NCBI RefSeq assembly: GCF_003202235.1
Contig: NZ_MASU01000002.1
Location: 62,001 to 126,000, forward strand
Length of the DNA stretch: 64,000 nucleotides
Source of the DNA: Prauserella flavalba
Lineage (GTDB): Bacteria > Actinomycetota > Actinomycetes > Mycobacteriales > Pseudonocardiaceae
Reading direction: 5' to 3'
Part shown: positions 15,874 through 24,406 of the stretch, piece after piece
Numbering within the stretch: the first letter of the stretch is position 1
How the letters are laid out: every line of letters starts with the position of its first letter
Position numbers and translations under genes: made by a program
Notes under the pieces: generated by a model
Database searches by the model: none
Told to the model about the DNA's origin: nothing
Seen by the model: only the letters and a program-made list of their open reading frames with translations

Positions 15874-16785
15874 ATGCAGCACTGGCAGCCGCGGGGCAGG
15901 ATGCGCGTGCGGTGGGTCGCGAGCGTGCCCGCCGGCGTTGCCCCGCGCCGCCGTGCGCAGGCTCCCGAGCCCTACACCGGGCCGCCGTTCTACCCGACGC
16001 CCCCGCGCTGGGGCTTCCCGAACCTCGCGTGGCGAAGGCCGACGGCCGTGCCGGGCACGGCGTCCGGCGTCCCGGTGCCGTTGCAGCGGCTGCGCATGAT
16101 CGCCCGCAACACGGTGACGCTGCTGTGGACGCTCGCCGGGCTCGCCGCCGTCGCGGGCGGTGCGGAGATCTGGCGGTACGTGCTGCTGGTGCAGAGCCGC
16201 GACTCCGCGCTGAGCCCCGGCGTGGTCGGCGCGTCCGACGCGCTCGTGCTGTCGTTCTCGCTGCTGACCTTCGTGCTGGCCCTGTTCGCCATCGCGGCCA
16301 CCGTGTGGTGGCTGTTCGTGGCCCGCTCCGCGGCCGCCGACGAGGTTGGTGAGGAGCCGCCGCGCCCGGGCTGGCAGGTGCTGGTGGGCACGCTCGTGCC
16401 GGGTCCCAACCTCGTGCTCGCGGGCCCGATCCTCGCCGAACTGGAGCATGCGACCCTGCGCCGCTCGCGCGAGCGGCGGCCCCGGCCCTCGCGGCTGGTG
16501 CTCGCCTGGTGGGGGACGTGGCTGCTCAACGCCGTACTGCTGGTGCTCACCGTGAGCTGGCGGCTGAAGGACGGTGTGCAGGCCGATGCCGACGGCGTGG
16601 TGCTCTCGGCGCTCACGGACCTCTCGGCGGCCGGTCTCGCGGTGCTGACGGCCCTCGTCGTGAACCGCTTCACGCGCCTGCTGGCGCCGATCGAGGGCCG
16701 GATCCTGCGCCCGTTGCGCGTCGTGAGGGTGACCGGCGCGCCCGAGCTGTCGCGCCGCGACCGCCCGGCCACGGCGAGCCGCTGA
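15874..16785 (+). CDS. DUF4328-like multi-pass membrane protein
   Basis: 303 residues. A basic and Pro-rich N-terminal 65 residues (YTGPPFYPTPPRWGFP) precedes four hydrophobic helices: WTLAGLAAVAGGAEIWRYVL, VLSFSLLTFVLALFAIAATV, WWGTWLLNAVLLVLTVSW and LSAAGLAVLTALVVNRF. The layout and the PGPNLVLAGPILAELEH segment agree with what I remember of actinobacterial DUF4328 proteins. No enzymatic motif is seen. It starts 3 bp after the rhodanese gene, so the two are probably co-transcribed. Convergent with the P450 gene, with a tandem repeat between. Confidence 0.75.
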   Translation: MQHWQPRGRMRVRWVASVPAGVAPRRRAQAPEPYTGPPFYPTPPRWGFPNLAWRRPTAVPGTASGVPVPLQRLRMIARNTVTLLWTLAGLAAVAGGAEIWRYVLLVQSRDSALSPGVVGASDALVLSFSLLTFVLALFAIAATVWWLFVARSAAADEVGEEPPRPGWQVLVGTLVPGPNLVLAGPILAELEHATLRRSRERRPRPSRLVLAWWGTWLLNAVLLVLTVSWRLKDGVQADADGVVLSALTDLSAAGLAVLTALVVNRFTRLLAPIEGRILRPLRVVRVTGAPELSRRDRPATASR

Positions 16786-16788
16786 CCC

Positions 16789-16872
16789 GCGAGTCGTGCG
16801 TTCCGGACCGCGAGTCGTGCGCTCCGGACGCCGAGTCGTGCGCTCCGGACCGCGAGTCGTGCGCTCCCGACC
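16789..16872. repeat. Four tandem 21-bp repeats between convergent genes
   Basis: Four head-to-tail 21-mers at 16789, 16810, 16831 and 16852, consensus GCGAGTCGTGCGCTCCGGAC plus one base, with one or two changes per copy. They fill the whole gap between the DUF4328-like and P450 genes. No spacers, so not a CRISPR. Each unit carries the palindrome TCCGGA (TCCCGA in the last). Confidence 0.93.
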
Positions 16873-18042
16873 TCAGCCGGTGGTCACCGGAAGCGTGCGC
16901 AGGCCCCGGATGACGAACTCGGGCCGCCGTTCCGGCTCGCGGGCGAGGCACAGCCCCGGCAGCCGCTCCCGCAGCGCCGCGAGCGCGGCGGCGATCTCGA
17001 TCCTCGCGAGCGGGGCTCCGAGGCAGTAGTGGATGCCCGCACCGAAACCGAGGTGCGGGTTCGGGAAACGGCCGATGTCGAACGTGTCGGGGGCGGTGAA
17101 CACCTCGGGGTCCCGCGCGGCGGCGCCCAGCAGCGCCGCGATCTTCTGCCCCTTCGCCACGCGCTGACCGGCGATCTCGACGTCGGCGGTGGCCGTGCGC
17201 TCGAAGAGCTGCAGCGGCGAGTCGAACCGGATCAGCTCCTCGGTGGCAGACTCGACCAGCCCCGGGTCGGTGACGAGCCGCTCCCACTGCTCCCGGTGGG
17301 TCAGCAGCGCGGTGGTGCCGTTGCCGATCACGTTCACGGTCGCCTCGTGCCCGGCCATGAGCAGCAGGACACCCGTGGCCACCACCTCGTCGCCGGTGAG
17401 CTCGGCCGCGACGAGGTGGCTGAGCAGGTCGTCGCCGGGCCGCCGGGCGCGTTCGCCCGCGAGCTCCCGCAGATATCCCGCGAACGCCTCCGCGGCCCCC
17501 TCCGCCTCCCGTCGCCGGTCCTCAGGCAGGCCGTACTCGTACATCTTCACGATCTGGTTGCTCCAGCCGACCAGCCGAGGCCCCATGTCCTCGGGCACGC
17601 CGAGCAGCTCGGCGATCACGGCGACCGGCAGCGGCTGGGCGACGCGGTCGAGCAGATCGGCCTCGCCGTGCGCGGCGATCTCGTCGGCCAGCGTGCCCAC
17701 CAGGCGGGCCGCGAGCGCCTCGACCGTGGGGCGCAGGCGCTGGACGTGCCCGCGCACGAACGCCGACGACACGCGCTTGCGCAGCCTCGTGTGCGCGGGC
17801 GGCTCGTTCTCCAGCAGCGAGTTCCGATGCAGCAGGTTGAACGACGCGAACTGCTCCACCGGCGTCGCGTCGGTCCAGATCCGGCCGAGCGAACGGTGCC
17901 GCAGCACCGCGCCTGCCGCGGCGTGGGAGACGGCGATGAACTGGCCGAGGCCCTCGTGCCAGTGCACCTCGCCCTTCGAGCGCAGCTCGGCGAAGACCGG
18001 GTAGGGATCGGCGATGAACGCGGGATCGTCGGCGACGAACAT
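16873..18042 (-). CDS. Cytochrome P450
   Basis: 389 residues, the compact soluble bacterial size. The I-helix oxygen-binding segment is LLLMAGHEATVNVIGNGTTA, the ExxR motif is in EELIRFDSP, and the heme loop is FGAGIHYCLGAPLARIE with thiolate Cys340. The I-helix has AGHEA rather than AGxDT, as in several actinobacterial CYP107-type oxidases. Substrate cannot be told; no ferredoxin or biosynthetic cluster is adjacent, so it may serve catabolism or a dispersed pathway. Its 3' end abuts the 21-bp tandem repeats. Confidence 0.95.
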   Translation of the reverse strand: MFVADDPAFIADPYPVFAELRSKGEVHWHEGLGQFIAVSHAAAGAVLRHRSLGRIWTDATPVEQFASFNLLHRNSLLENEPPAHTRLRKRVSSAFVRGHVQRLRPTVEALAARLVGTLADEIAAHGEADLLDRVAQPLPVAVIAELLGVPEDMGPRLVGWSNQIVKMYEYGLPEDRRREAEGAAEAFAGYLRELAGERARRPGDDLLSHLVAAELTGDEVVATGVLLLMAGHEATVNVIGNGTTALLTHREQWERLVTDPGLVESATEELIRFDSPLQLFERTATADVEIAGQRVAKGQKIAALLGAAARDPEVFTAPDTFDIGRFPNPHLGFGAGIHYCLGAPLARIEIAAALAALRERLPGLCLAREPERRPEFVIRGLRTLPVTTG

Positions 18043-18055
18043 TCGGCGAGCGTAG

Positions 18056-18406
18056 CTACCCGAGGCCGTCCGCGAGGCGTCGTGGGGCGACCAACCGGTA
18101 CGCCTCGTGGACCAGCTCGCGCATCTCGGCCCAGTCCACCGGTACGTCCAGGTACACGCCTACCCAGCTCCGGCCCCCATACGGCGGGCGGAAGAACCGT
18201 TCGGGATCGGTGGCGACCATCGCCTCCCGTACTCCCGGCGGCGCGGGACACCAGAAGCCGACCCGGCCCGCCGGATGCCGTTCGGAGAAGGTGACCACTG
18301 TCTTCCTGCCGACCACCCACGACGGCTCGCCGTGGTTGGCGCGTTCGTACACCTCGGGCAGGGCCAGGCACAGCTCCCGAAGCCGCTGCACCGGATCATC
18401 CGTCAC
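18056..18406 (-). CDS. MmcQ/YjbR family protein
   Basis: 116 residues, GTG start. Full-length MmcQ/YjbR fold: LRELCLALPEVYERANHGEPSWVVGRKTVVTF at the N-terminus, then RPPYGGRSWVGVYLDVPVDWAEM and a C-terminal helix ELVHEAYRLVAPRRL. E. coli YjbR is structurally like DNA-binding proteins, but a molecular role is not established. It ends 14 bp from the P450 start codon upstream on the same strand, so both may be one transcript. Divergent from the DUF5926 gene. Confidence 0.88.
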   Translation of the reverse strand: MTDDPVQRLRELCLALPEVYERANHGEPSWVVGRKTVVTFSERHPAGRVGFWCPAPPGVREAMVATDPERFFRPPYGGRSWVGVYLDVPVDWAEMRELVHEAYRLVAPRRLADGLG

Positions 18407-18457
18407 GGGTCACATTGTGTAGCGTTTTTCGCGAGACGCGACGCGGGAGGCGAGAAC

Positions 18458-19333
18458 GTGGGCAAGGGTGCGCGGAAGAAGGGCCCCAAGAAGGACCGCA
18501 GGCCCAAGGTCAGGGACGTGTTCGTCGCGCGGCCGTTCGAAGGGCTCGCGGCGGAACCCGAACTGATCGCGATGCGCGAGTTCGTGCCGTCGGCCACGGC
18601 GAAGCTCCAGCTGGCCGGCGACGCCGAGCGGAAGGTCACGCTCGGCACCGTCCTGCCGATGGCCGCGGCGGCGTTCGTGCGTTCCGACGGCGAGGTGTTC
18701 ATCGGGATGCAGGTGCAGACCCGCTCCTCCGACATCAGCCGGGACCTCGGCCGGTCGCTGCGCTGGGCGCTCGACGCCAAGCCGGGTGACGTCCTGTCGG
18801 TGCCCGACACCACGAGCGAGCCCGCCGAAGGTGAGCGGCTGCAGGACCTCCTGGTGGCCGACGCCGAGCTCGAGGTGACCCTGCACGAGGACTTCTCGTG
18901 GTGGCTGCCCGAGGACAGCGACGCCACCGGCGACGTGGCGATGTCGCTGGAACGCGCCAACGCCGCGATCATGCCGACCGAGCGGCTCAGCACGGGCGCC
19001 TACTGGGTGCTCGCCGGGGAGAAGGCACACCTGCGCTGGGTGTGGCCCGCCGACGAGAACCGCCTGCTGCAAGCGCTTGCGCGGCTGTCGGCGGCCGGTC
19101 AGCTCTCGCTCGGTGACGAGTCCCGCTACGCCGGTTCATTCCGCGCCCACGGGCTGCTCGTGCCGGTGTGGGACCTCGACCCCGAGGCACACGCGCGGGA
19201 GTGGATCGAGCCGGCGAAGGAACTCGGCACCCGCCTGCAGCAGGCACTGGAGTCGCTGGACGACGAGCCGCTCAACGCCGCCGAACGGCGCTCCCGTGAC
19301 GGCCTGATCGGACGCCAGCTCACGCTTCGCTGA
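18458..19333 (+). CDS. DUF5926-like actinobacterial conserved protein
   Basis: 291 residues, GTG start with a good GGGAGG site. The first 20 residues are highly basic (GKGARKKGPKKDRRPK), hinting at nucleic-acid or ribosome contact. The body is soluble with DLGRSLRWALDAKPGDVLSV, FSWWLPED and HLRWVWPADENRLLQAL, which I recognise as the actinobacteria-specific DUF5926. No function is known. The stop codon overlaps the start of the DUF952 gene (TGATG), which indicates translational coupling. Confidence 0.85.
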   Translation: MGKGARKKGPKKDRRPKVRDVFVARPFEGLAAEPELIAMREFVPSATAKLQLAGDAERKVTLGTVLPMAAAAFVRSDGEVFIGMQVQTRSSDISRDLGRSLRWALDAKPGDVLSVPDTTSEPAEGERLQDLLVADAELEVTLHEDFSWWLPEDSDATGDVAMSLERANAAIMPTERLSTGAYWVLAGEKAHLRWVWPADENRLLQALARLSAAGQLSLGDESRYAGSFRAHGLLVPVWDLDPEAHAREWIEPAKELGTRLQQALESLDDEPLNAAERRSRDGLIGRQLTLR

Positions 19334-19692
19334 TGATCCTGCACATCTGTCCCGAGGCGGACTGGGCGGCCGTGCCGGACGGCGGGACGTACCACGCGGC
19401 CTCGCTCGACGACGTCGGGTTCGTGCACTGCTCCGACCCGGGGACGGTGCAGTTCCCGGCGACGGCCCTTTACCCCGGCCGCACCGACCTGCTGTTGCTC
19501 TGCATCGACCCCGCCCGCCTCGACGTGCCGCTGCGCTGGGAGCCCGCCGTGCCGCCCTCGCCGGGCGCGCCCTGGTTCCCGCACGTCTACGGGCCGATCC
19601 CCAAGGACGCCGTGGTGTCCGTGCACCGGTTTCCACCGGAGCCGGACGGTTCGTTCCGGCTGCCCGCCGAGCTGGCCGTGATCAACGCCTGA
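19333..19692 (+). CDS. DUF952 family protein
   Basis: 119 residues. The family pattern is complete: ILHICPEADW, then GFVHCSDPGTVQFPAT, LLLLCIDPARL, and FPHVYGPIPKDAVVSVHRF. DUF952 proteins have an ADP-ribosyltransferase-like fold in structural surveys, and the conserved His/Ser sites here fit, but no activity has been settled. Coupled to the DUF5926 gene by a one-base stop-start overlap. Confidence 0.9.
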   Translation: MILHICPEADWAAVPDGGTYHAASLDDVGFVHCSDPGTVQFPATALYPGRTDLLLLCIDPARLDVPLRWEPAVPPSPGAPWFPHVYGPIPKDAVVSVHRFPPEPDGSFRLPAELAVINA

Positions 19693-19846
19693 GCCGGCCG
19701 GGGCAACCTCGTGGCTCACTGCGACGTGGACAGGTCAGCCAGGTACGGGCGGTGTCGAGGGAGGCGTTACGGTGACCGCAGTCGCGCCTGCCATCCTGAG
19801 GGGGGATGGCCGGGCGGCCACCGCGCGCCAGGAGAGGGGATCGGCC

Positions 19847-20356
19847 GTGCCCGGCGACCTCACGGACTTCGCTGAGTTCGTCGAGGCGAACCTGCCCGGG
19901 TTGCTCCGCTACGGCCACGCGCTGACGGGCAATCCGCACGACGCCGCCGACCTCGTGCAGACGGTGCTGGAGAAGATCGGTTCCCGCTGGTCGCACGTCC
20001 TGCACAAGACCGGCGACCCGCTCGCGTACGTGCGCCGGTCGATGGCCAACGCCCACATCAGCCGCTGGCGGCGGCTGCGCAGGGAGAGCCTCGTCGCCGA
20101 CATCCCCGAGCCCAGCGCGTTCACCCCTGCCGACCCGTTCGAGCACGAGCCGCTGTGGCAGGCACTGCGGGACCTGCCGCCGAGGCAACGCGCGGTCATC
20201 GTGCTGCGTTACTACGAGGGATTGTCCGAAGCCGAGATCGCCGCGTCGCTGGGCGTCAGCCCCGGCACGGTGAAGAGCCAGGCCAGCAAGGCCATCGCCT
20301 CGCTGCGCGGCAAGCTGCGCGGTGACGAGGAGACCGAAGGGAGGGAAGCGGTGTGA
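19847..20356 (+). CDS. SigE-family ECF RNA polymerase sigma factor
   Basis: 169 residues from the GTG at 19847, chosen because GGAGAGGGG stands 7 bp before it; an in-frame GTG 75 bp upstream lacks a site. Region 2 reads LRYGHALTGNPHDAADLVQTVLEKI and region 4 LPPRQRAVIVLRYYEGLSEAEIAASLGVSPGTVKSQASKAI, the hallmark of the actinobacterial SigE-type family. The stop overlaps the next start (GTGTGA), so it is made together with a membrane protein that may act as its anti-sigma factor. Confidence 0.92.
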   Translation: MPGDLTDFAEFVEANLPGLLRYGHALTGNPHDAADLVQTVLEKIGSRWSHVLHKTGDPLAYVRRSMANAHISRWRRLRRESLVADIPEPSAFTPADPFEHEPLWQALRDLPPRQRAVIVLRYYEGLSEAEIAASLGVSPGTVKSQASKAIASLRGKLRGDEETEGREAV

Positions 20357-21195
20357 CCCACTGGGAGCCCGACGACGACGCGCTCGGCGATGAGCTGCGC
20401 AGGCTGTTCGACGACGACCGGCTCGACGTGCGACCGGCCGCGGGCGCGGGCGACGCGATCGTGGCCGGAGCGCGGCGGCGGCGCCGGCGGCGCACGGTCA
20501 TGGCTGCAGGCGGCGGCACGCTGGCCGTGCTGGCCCTCGTCGGCGGCGGGCTGGCGCTGACCACCCTGCGCGGCGGCGAAGACCACCGGCACCCGCCGGT
20601 CGCGGCCATGCCGCAGACCACCACCACGTCCCCGGTCACCAGCGCGCCGTCGGCGAGCTCGCCTTCCGCGGAGCGTTCCGAGCCGACGCCGGGCAGCCCG
20701 CAGACGCCGCCGAGCGTCGAGCAGCAGCCGCCGCAGTCCCAGCCGGTGCGTCCGTCCACGAGTACGGAGTCCACGAGCGCGAGCGTGCTCGCCGACCGCC
20801 CCGTGCTGGGCACTGACGGTTATCGCCAGCTCGCCCTCGGCATGAGCTACCAGGAGGCCGCCGCGACCGGGCTGCTCGGCCCGGTGGAGACCACCACCGC
20901 GCCCGCGGACAACGCCTGTGCGACCTACGCGGTCACCGACGGCGCCAACGCGATCGAGGACGTCACGATCTCCAGCGCGAACGGAATCGTGCGCTTCCGC
21001 GCCGCCGACGCGGCGACACCCGAGGGAATAGGCGCTGGATCTTCACTCGATCAGTTGAGGTCCGCTTATTCGGATCTCACTACAGAGCCTAGTGGTTACT
21101 CAACGTCGGCCGGCGCGGGTGCGCGTTATTCGTTCGTGGTATCCACCGAGACGGTCACCGAGCTGCAATTGGTCGCGCTGAACAGCGACTGCTGA
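20353..21195 (+). CDS. Membrane-anchored partner of the SigE-type sigma factor
   Basis: 280 residues, translationally coupled to the sigma gene. An acidic N-terminal 45 residues faces the cytoplasm, followed by an RRRRRRR-type basic run, one transmembrane helix (MAAGGGTLAVLALVGGGLAL) and a long Ser/Thr/Pro-rich exported linker. A C-terminal domain of about 110 residues (LGTDGYRQLALGMSYQEAAATG) carries two Cys. This matches the membrane partners that follow SigE-family genes; the N-terminus would hold the sigma factor. The last 60 codons are much lower in GC and use rare codons (ATA, TCT, AGT), unlike the neighbours. Confidence 0.8.
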   Translation: MTHWEPDDDALGDELRRLFDDDRLDVRPAAGAGDAIVAGARRRRRRRTVMAAGGGTLAVLALVGGGLALTTLRGGEDHRHPPVAAMPQTTTTSPVTSAPSASSPSAERSEPTPGSPQTPPSVEQQPPQSQPVRPSTSTESTSASVLADRPVLGTDGYRQLALGMSYQEAAATGLLGPVETTTAPADNACATYAVTDGANAIEDVTISSANGIVRFRAADAATPEGIGAGSSLDQLRSAYSDLTTEPSGYSTSAGAGARYSFVVSTETVTELQLVALNSDC

Positions 21196-21208
21196 TTCGG
21201 TGACGCAA

Positions 21209-21255
21209 CGAGAAAACCCGGGCTGCTCCACAGGGGGAGAGCCCGGGTTTTCTCG
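21209..21255. terminator. Bidirectional terminator
   Basis: 16-bp perfect stem CGAGAAAACCCGGGCT (21209-21224) with its complement (21240-21255) around a 15-base loop. A-run on the left arm and T-run on the right let it work for both the sigma operon and the convergent ferritin gene. Confidence 0.9.
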
Positions 21256-21275
21256 TGTCCGCGCGCGTGGGTGGG

Positions 21276-21824
21276 TCAGAGCTTCCCGCCGGCCACCGGG
21301 GGCATGCCGGCGTCGTCGCCGTCTCCGGTGCCCTCGCGGTGCAGGAACTTCTCGACCTCGAACAGGTCACCCTTCGCCCGGTCGTAGACGTTGAGGAGCG
21401 TCGTCAGCTTGGAGATCTCCTCGACCTGCTCCTTGAGGAACCACTGGATGAACTGCTCGCTGGTGTAGTCGTCCTCGTCGCGAGCGGCCTTGGCCAGCGC
21501 CTTGATGTCGGCGGCGACCTCCTTCTCCTGCTCCAGCGCCAGCTCGACGAGCTCACGGGCGTCGGCGAAGTCGTTGCGGACCTCGCCCGTGCCGGTGATC
21601 TCCACGTGGTGGTCGGTGTCCATCATGTACTGGACGAGCGCCATCGCGTGGTTGCGCTCCTCGATGGCCTGGGCGTAGAAGTACTTGGCCAGCTGGGGGA
21701 GGTCGTCGTTGTCGAACCACACGGCGAGCGCGACGTACTGCTGGGACGCGTTGAACTCGTTGCGAACCTGCTGCTGCAGCAATTCGTAGAACTTCGAGCG
21801 CGGATGCTTCTTGATGGTGGGCAT
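21276..21824 (-). CDS. Ferritin (BfrB-like iron storage protein)
   Basis: 182 residues from MPTIKKHPRSKFYELL; a start 30 bp upstream is possible. Ferroxidase-centre residues lie in QVRNEFNASQQYVALAVWF, EERNHAMALVQYMM and the later LEQEKEVAADIKAL / QFIQWFLKEQVEEI helices. No heme-binding Met typical of bacterioferritin is evident, so it is the ferritin class like mycobacterial BfrB. It stores iron as ferric mineral in a 24-mer. Inverted iron boxes lie about 100 bp upstream, fitting the IdeR-activated control known for mycobacterial bfrB. Confidence 0.93.
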   Translation of the reverse strand: MPTIKKHPRSKFYELLQQQVRNEFNASQQYVALAVWFDNDDLPQLAKYFYAQAIEERNHAMALVQYMMDTDHHVEITGTGEVRNDFADARELVELALEQEKEVAADIKALAKAARDEDDYTSEQFIQWFLKEQVEEISKLTTLLNVYDRAKGDLFEVEKFLHREGTGDGDDAGMPPVAGGKL

Positions 21825-21921
21825 GTATTCGAGAATAGGTGATGCAAGGCCCATTTATCCAGTCGGGGCTGGTGATCTGCGCCCTATTTCCGTACAATTC
21901 CTTAGTGAAGGTTTCACTTAT

Positions 21922-21940
21922 TTCGTTTAGCCTCACCTAA
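21922..21940 (-). promoter_or_regulatory. IdeR/DtxR iron box, ferritin-proximal
   Basis: On the minus strand TTAGGTGAGGCTAAACGAA matches 16 of 19 positions of the consensus TTAGGTTAGGCTAACCTAA. It lies about 100 bp before the ferritin start, a distance typical of IdeR activation rather than repression. Confidence 0.7.
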
Positions 21941-21967
21941 GAAATTCGCTATTTCTTAGGTGAGGCT
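21929..21967. terminator. 17-bp perfect hairpin between arcA and ferritin
   Basis: Arms 21929-21945 and 21951-21967 are perfectly complementary around the 5-base loop TCGCT. It begins 25 bp after the arcA stop codon and could end arcA transcripts, though no U tract follows. Each arm contains the left half of an iron box, so the DNA may also be a regulator site. Confidence 0.6.
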
Positions 21968-21974
21968 TGCTTGC
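21956..21974 (+). promoter_or_regulatory. Second, weaker iron box in opposite orientation
   Basis: TTAGGTGAGGCTTGCTTGC matches 13 of 19 consensus positions, strong in the left half only. With the proximal box it forms an inverted pair. Confidence 0.4.
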
Positions 21975-21991
21975 CTATTGCGGGTCGTGCA

Positions 21992-23212
21992 TTAGTGGGT
22001 CGCCGGAATCGGGCTTCTGGAGATCGGGCAGGACATGCATCGCGGCCCGCCCCGGCCCGAGCCGAGCTCCGAGCTGGCCAGCCGCAGCACCTCGATGCCG
22101 GCCTCCTCCAGTCGCGCGTTGGTCTCGACGTTGCGCTCGTAGCCCACCACCACGCCGGGGGCCAGCGCCAGCGTGTTGTTCCCGTCGTCCCACTGCTCGC
22201 GCTCGGCTGTGACCGGGTCGAGTCCCGTGTCGATCACGTGCAGCCGGTCGATGCACATGGCCTGCGCCGCCGCGGTGAGGAACGGTTCGGGGCCGTCGAC
22301 GCGCAGGGCGCCGTTGTCGCCGGGCCGCAGGGTGTAGGCGACGAGCGAGTCCCTCGCGAGCGGGTACATCACCACGGCGTCCGGGCCGATCATCGTGCAC
22401 ACGGTGTCCAGGTGCATCGTGGCGCGCGTCTGCGCGATGGGCACCGCGAGCACGGTGTGCGCGATGCCGTCGGCGAACGCGGAGCGTGCCAGTGACTCGG
22501 CGCCCGCCGCGGTGGTGCGCTCGCCGACGCCCACGGCCAGCACGCCCGGCGACAGCAGCAGCACGTCGCCGCCCTCGACGGGCGCCGAGTGGGCGCCGTA
22601 CGCGCGCACGGTGCCGTGGAAGCGCGGGTGGTAGGCGTAGATGATGTCGAGCAGGGCCGTCTCCCTGCGCCGCGCGGGCATCGCCAGCGAGGAGATGGCG
22701 ACCCTGTCGGCGATCCACACCGACGAGTCCCTGGTGAACAGCAGGTTCGGCAGGGGGTCGACGGCGAAGTCGTGCGGGTGGTTCATCTTCCGCACGAGCG
22801 ACGCGCCCTCCGAGGCCGGCAGTTCCTCGAACGTCATGCCCGACATGAGGACCTCGGCCATCGTGGCCGCCCCCACGCCGGACAGGTGCGAGCGGAGCGA
22901 GTCGGCCAGGTCGGTGCCGAGCCGCCGGTCGTCCACGGCCGCATGCAGCCCGGCCGCGTAGGCCCTCGGATCCGCCAGCGCCTCGCGGAGCAGGTCGGAG
23001 AGCAGCAGCACCTCGACGCCGCGTTCCTTCAGCACGCTCGCGAACGCGTCGTGTTCCTGCTGGGCGCGGTCCACCCAGGGGATCGAGTCGAAGAGGAGCT
23101 GATCGTTGTTGCGCGGGGTGAGCCTTTTGAGCTCGTTGCCGGGGCGATGCAGCAGCACGGAGCGCAGCGGCCCGACCTCGCTGTCCACGCCCGGGATGAT
23201 GGTGTCTTCCAC
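21992..23212 (-). CDS. arcA: Arginine deiminase
   Basis: 406 residues. Converts arginine to citrulline and ammonia, first step of the ADI pathway. Motifs: [61 protein letters not shown] and the C-terminal [10 protein letters not shown] with nucleophile Cys392. No ornithine carbamoyltransferase, carbamate kinase or arginine antiporter is adjacent, so energy generation by the full pathway is not supported here; it may serve ammonia release or arginine turnover. It precedes the ferritin gene on the same strand, separated by a hairpin. Confidence 0.96.
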   Translation of the reverse strand: MEDTIIPGVDSEVGPLRSVLLHRPGNELKRLTPRNNDQLLFDSIPWVDRAQQEHDAFASVLKERGVEVLLLSDLLREALADPRAYAAGLHAAVDDRRLGTDLADSLRSHLSGVGAATMAEVLMSGMTFEELPASEGASLVRKMNHPHDFAVDPLPNLLFTRDSSVWIADRVAISSLAMPARRRETALLDIIYAYHPRFHGTVRAYGAHSAPVEGGDVLLLSPGVLAVGVGERTTAAGAESLARSAFADGIAHTVLAVPIAQTRATMHLDTVCTMIGPDAVVMYPLARDSLVAYTLRPGDNGALRVDGPEPFLTAAAQAMCIDRLHVIDTGLDPVTAEREQWDDGNNTLALAPGVVVGYERNVETNARLEEAGIEVLRLASSELGSGRGGPRCMSCPISRSPIPATH

Positions 23213-23264
23213 GGACGCGAGCGTAATGACTCGGACGGGCCGCTACCTGCTCACGCGCGCGGGA

Positions 23265-23456
23265 TCAGCGGCGTGCCGCGCCCCGCCTCGCCGGCTCCGG
23301 AACGTGCGGCCACGCCGGAGCCGAGGTGGCAGGCACCGTGGCGAACTCCCAGTTGTCGACCCCTCCGCCCATGATCTCCGCATAGCGCTCGGCGGCGTCG
23401 CGGTTGGCGAACCGGATCTGCTGGTCGTTGAGCCGGTGAGTGATCTTGCAAGCCAT
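23265..23456 (-). CDS. Small conserved-looking protein of unknown function
   Basis: 63 residues with an excellent AGGAGGGG ribosome site 6 bp before the ATG, which makes it a real gene. The sequence starts MACKITHRLNDQQIRFANRD and predicts a short helix-containing domain (AAERYAEIMGGGVDNWEFATV) with a basic, Pro-rich tail. No domain is recognised. It lies between arcA and the CPBP protease gene on the same strand. Confidence 0.65.
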   Translation of the reverse strand: MACKITHRLNDQQIRFANRDAAERYAEIMGGGVDNWEFATVPATSAPAWPHVPEPARRGAARR

Positions 23457-23561
23457 GTGCCCCTCCTGGCCTCGTACTGCGTCGTCGGGCCCGGCTCCTC
23501 CGCATCCCCTGCGAACCAGGCCCTTCCATTAGAACATGTGTTCGAACACCCGCGCAACTTC

Positions 23562-24371
23562 TCACGGGAGCCACGAGACATGATCACGTAGAAGCGCGTA
23601 TCCGACGAACGCAAACACGTCCAAGAGGGTGTGAGCTACGACCAATGGCCACAGCCGGTTCGTCCGCTGCCAGATCCGGCCGAAGACGAGTCCCATCACG
23701 AGGTTGCCGACGAAGCCGCCGATGCCCTGGTAGAGGTGGTACGAACCGCGCAGGACGGCCGCCGCGAGCAGGCCGGAGTTCTCGCGCAGGCCGAGCTGGC
23801 GCAGCCGGGTGAGCAGGTAGCCGACGACGAGGACCTCCTCGGCGAAGGCGTTGCCGAACGCCGCGAGGGTGAGCGTGATCGGCCGCCACCACGACTCGCC
23901 GAGCGTCGACGGCTGTACCGCGAGGTTGAGCCCGAGCTGCCACGCCGCGAAGTACAAAGCGAGGCCGGGGATGCCGATCAGGGCGGTCAGGCCGATGGCC
24001 CACCTGGCGTCGCTGCCCTTGCGTCCGCCGTCGAGGCCGATCTCGGCGAGCTTGATGCCGCCCCGCCACAACAGGTACAGCCCGAGCGCGCCCCAGCCGA
24101 CGAGCTGCACGACGCTGAGCAGCTGTTTGAGCAGGTCGAGCACGCCGATCGCCGCCTGCGAGACGTTGATGGCCACCTGCTGCTCGTTGAGCGGCTCCGG
24201 CCGCAGCAGTGAGTCGAGCAGCGACAGCAGGCTGCGCGCGCCGGAGAGGCCCAGCGTGATGGAGAAGACGAGCACCAGCTCGAGGACGAGCGCGCGCCGC
24301 TCGGCGGGTTCGGCGACCACGGCGGGCCTCGCGGGCGCGGCCGGGTTCAGCCAGTCACGGCCTATCGACAC
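23562..24371 (-). CDS. CPBP family intramembrane metalloprotease
   Basis: 269 residues, about seven transmembrane helices. The CPBP (Rce1-like) motifs are GNAFAEEVLVVGYLLTRL with the paired Glu, LRGSYHLYQGIGGFVGNLVMGLVFG with the metal-ligand His, and VVAHTLLDVFAF with the last His. The Arg usual after EExxx is a Gly-Tyr pair here, a small deviation. CPBP proteins cleave or bind peptides in the membrane; targets in actinobacteria are largely unknown. N-terminal 30 residues are cytoplasmic. Confidence 0.9.
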   Translation of the reverse strand: MSIGRDWLNPAAPARPAVVAEPAERRALVLELVLVFSITLGLSGARSLLSLLDSLLRPEPLNEQQVAINVSQAAIGVLDLLKQLLSVVQLVGWGALGLYLLWRGGIKLAEIGLDGGRKGSDARWAIGLTALIGIPGLALYFAAWQLGLNLAVQPSTLGESWWRPITLTLAAFGNAFAEEVLVVGYLLTRLRQLGLRENSGLLAAAVLRGSYHLYQGIGGFVGNLVMGLVFGRIWQRTNRLWPLVVAHTLLDVFAFVGYALLRDHVSWLP

Positions 24372-24406
24372 CGGCGCACGTTACCCCAGCCGGTGAGAAG
24401 CGCAGG

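Noticed and set aside
16789-16872. CRISPR-like array
   Set aside because: Repeats are directly adjacent with no spacers and no cas genes nearby.
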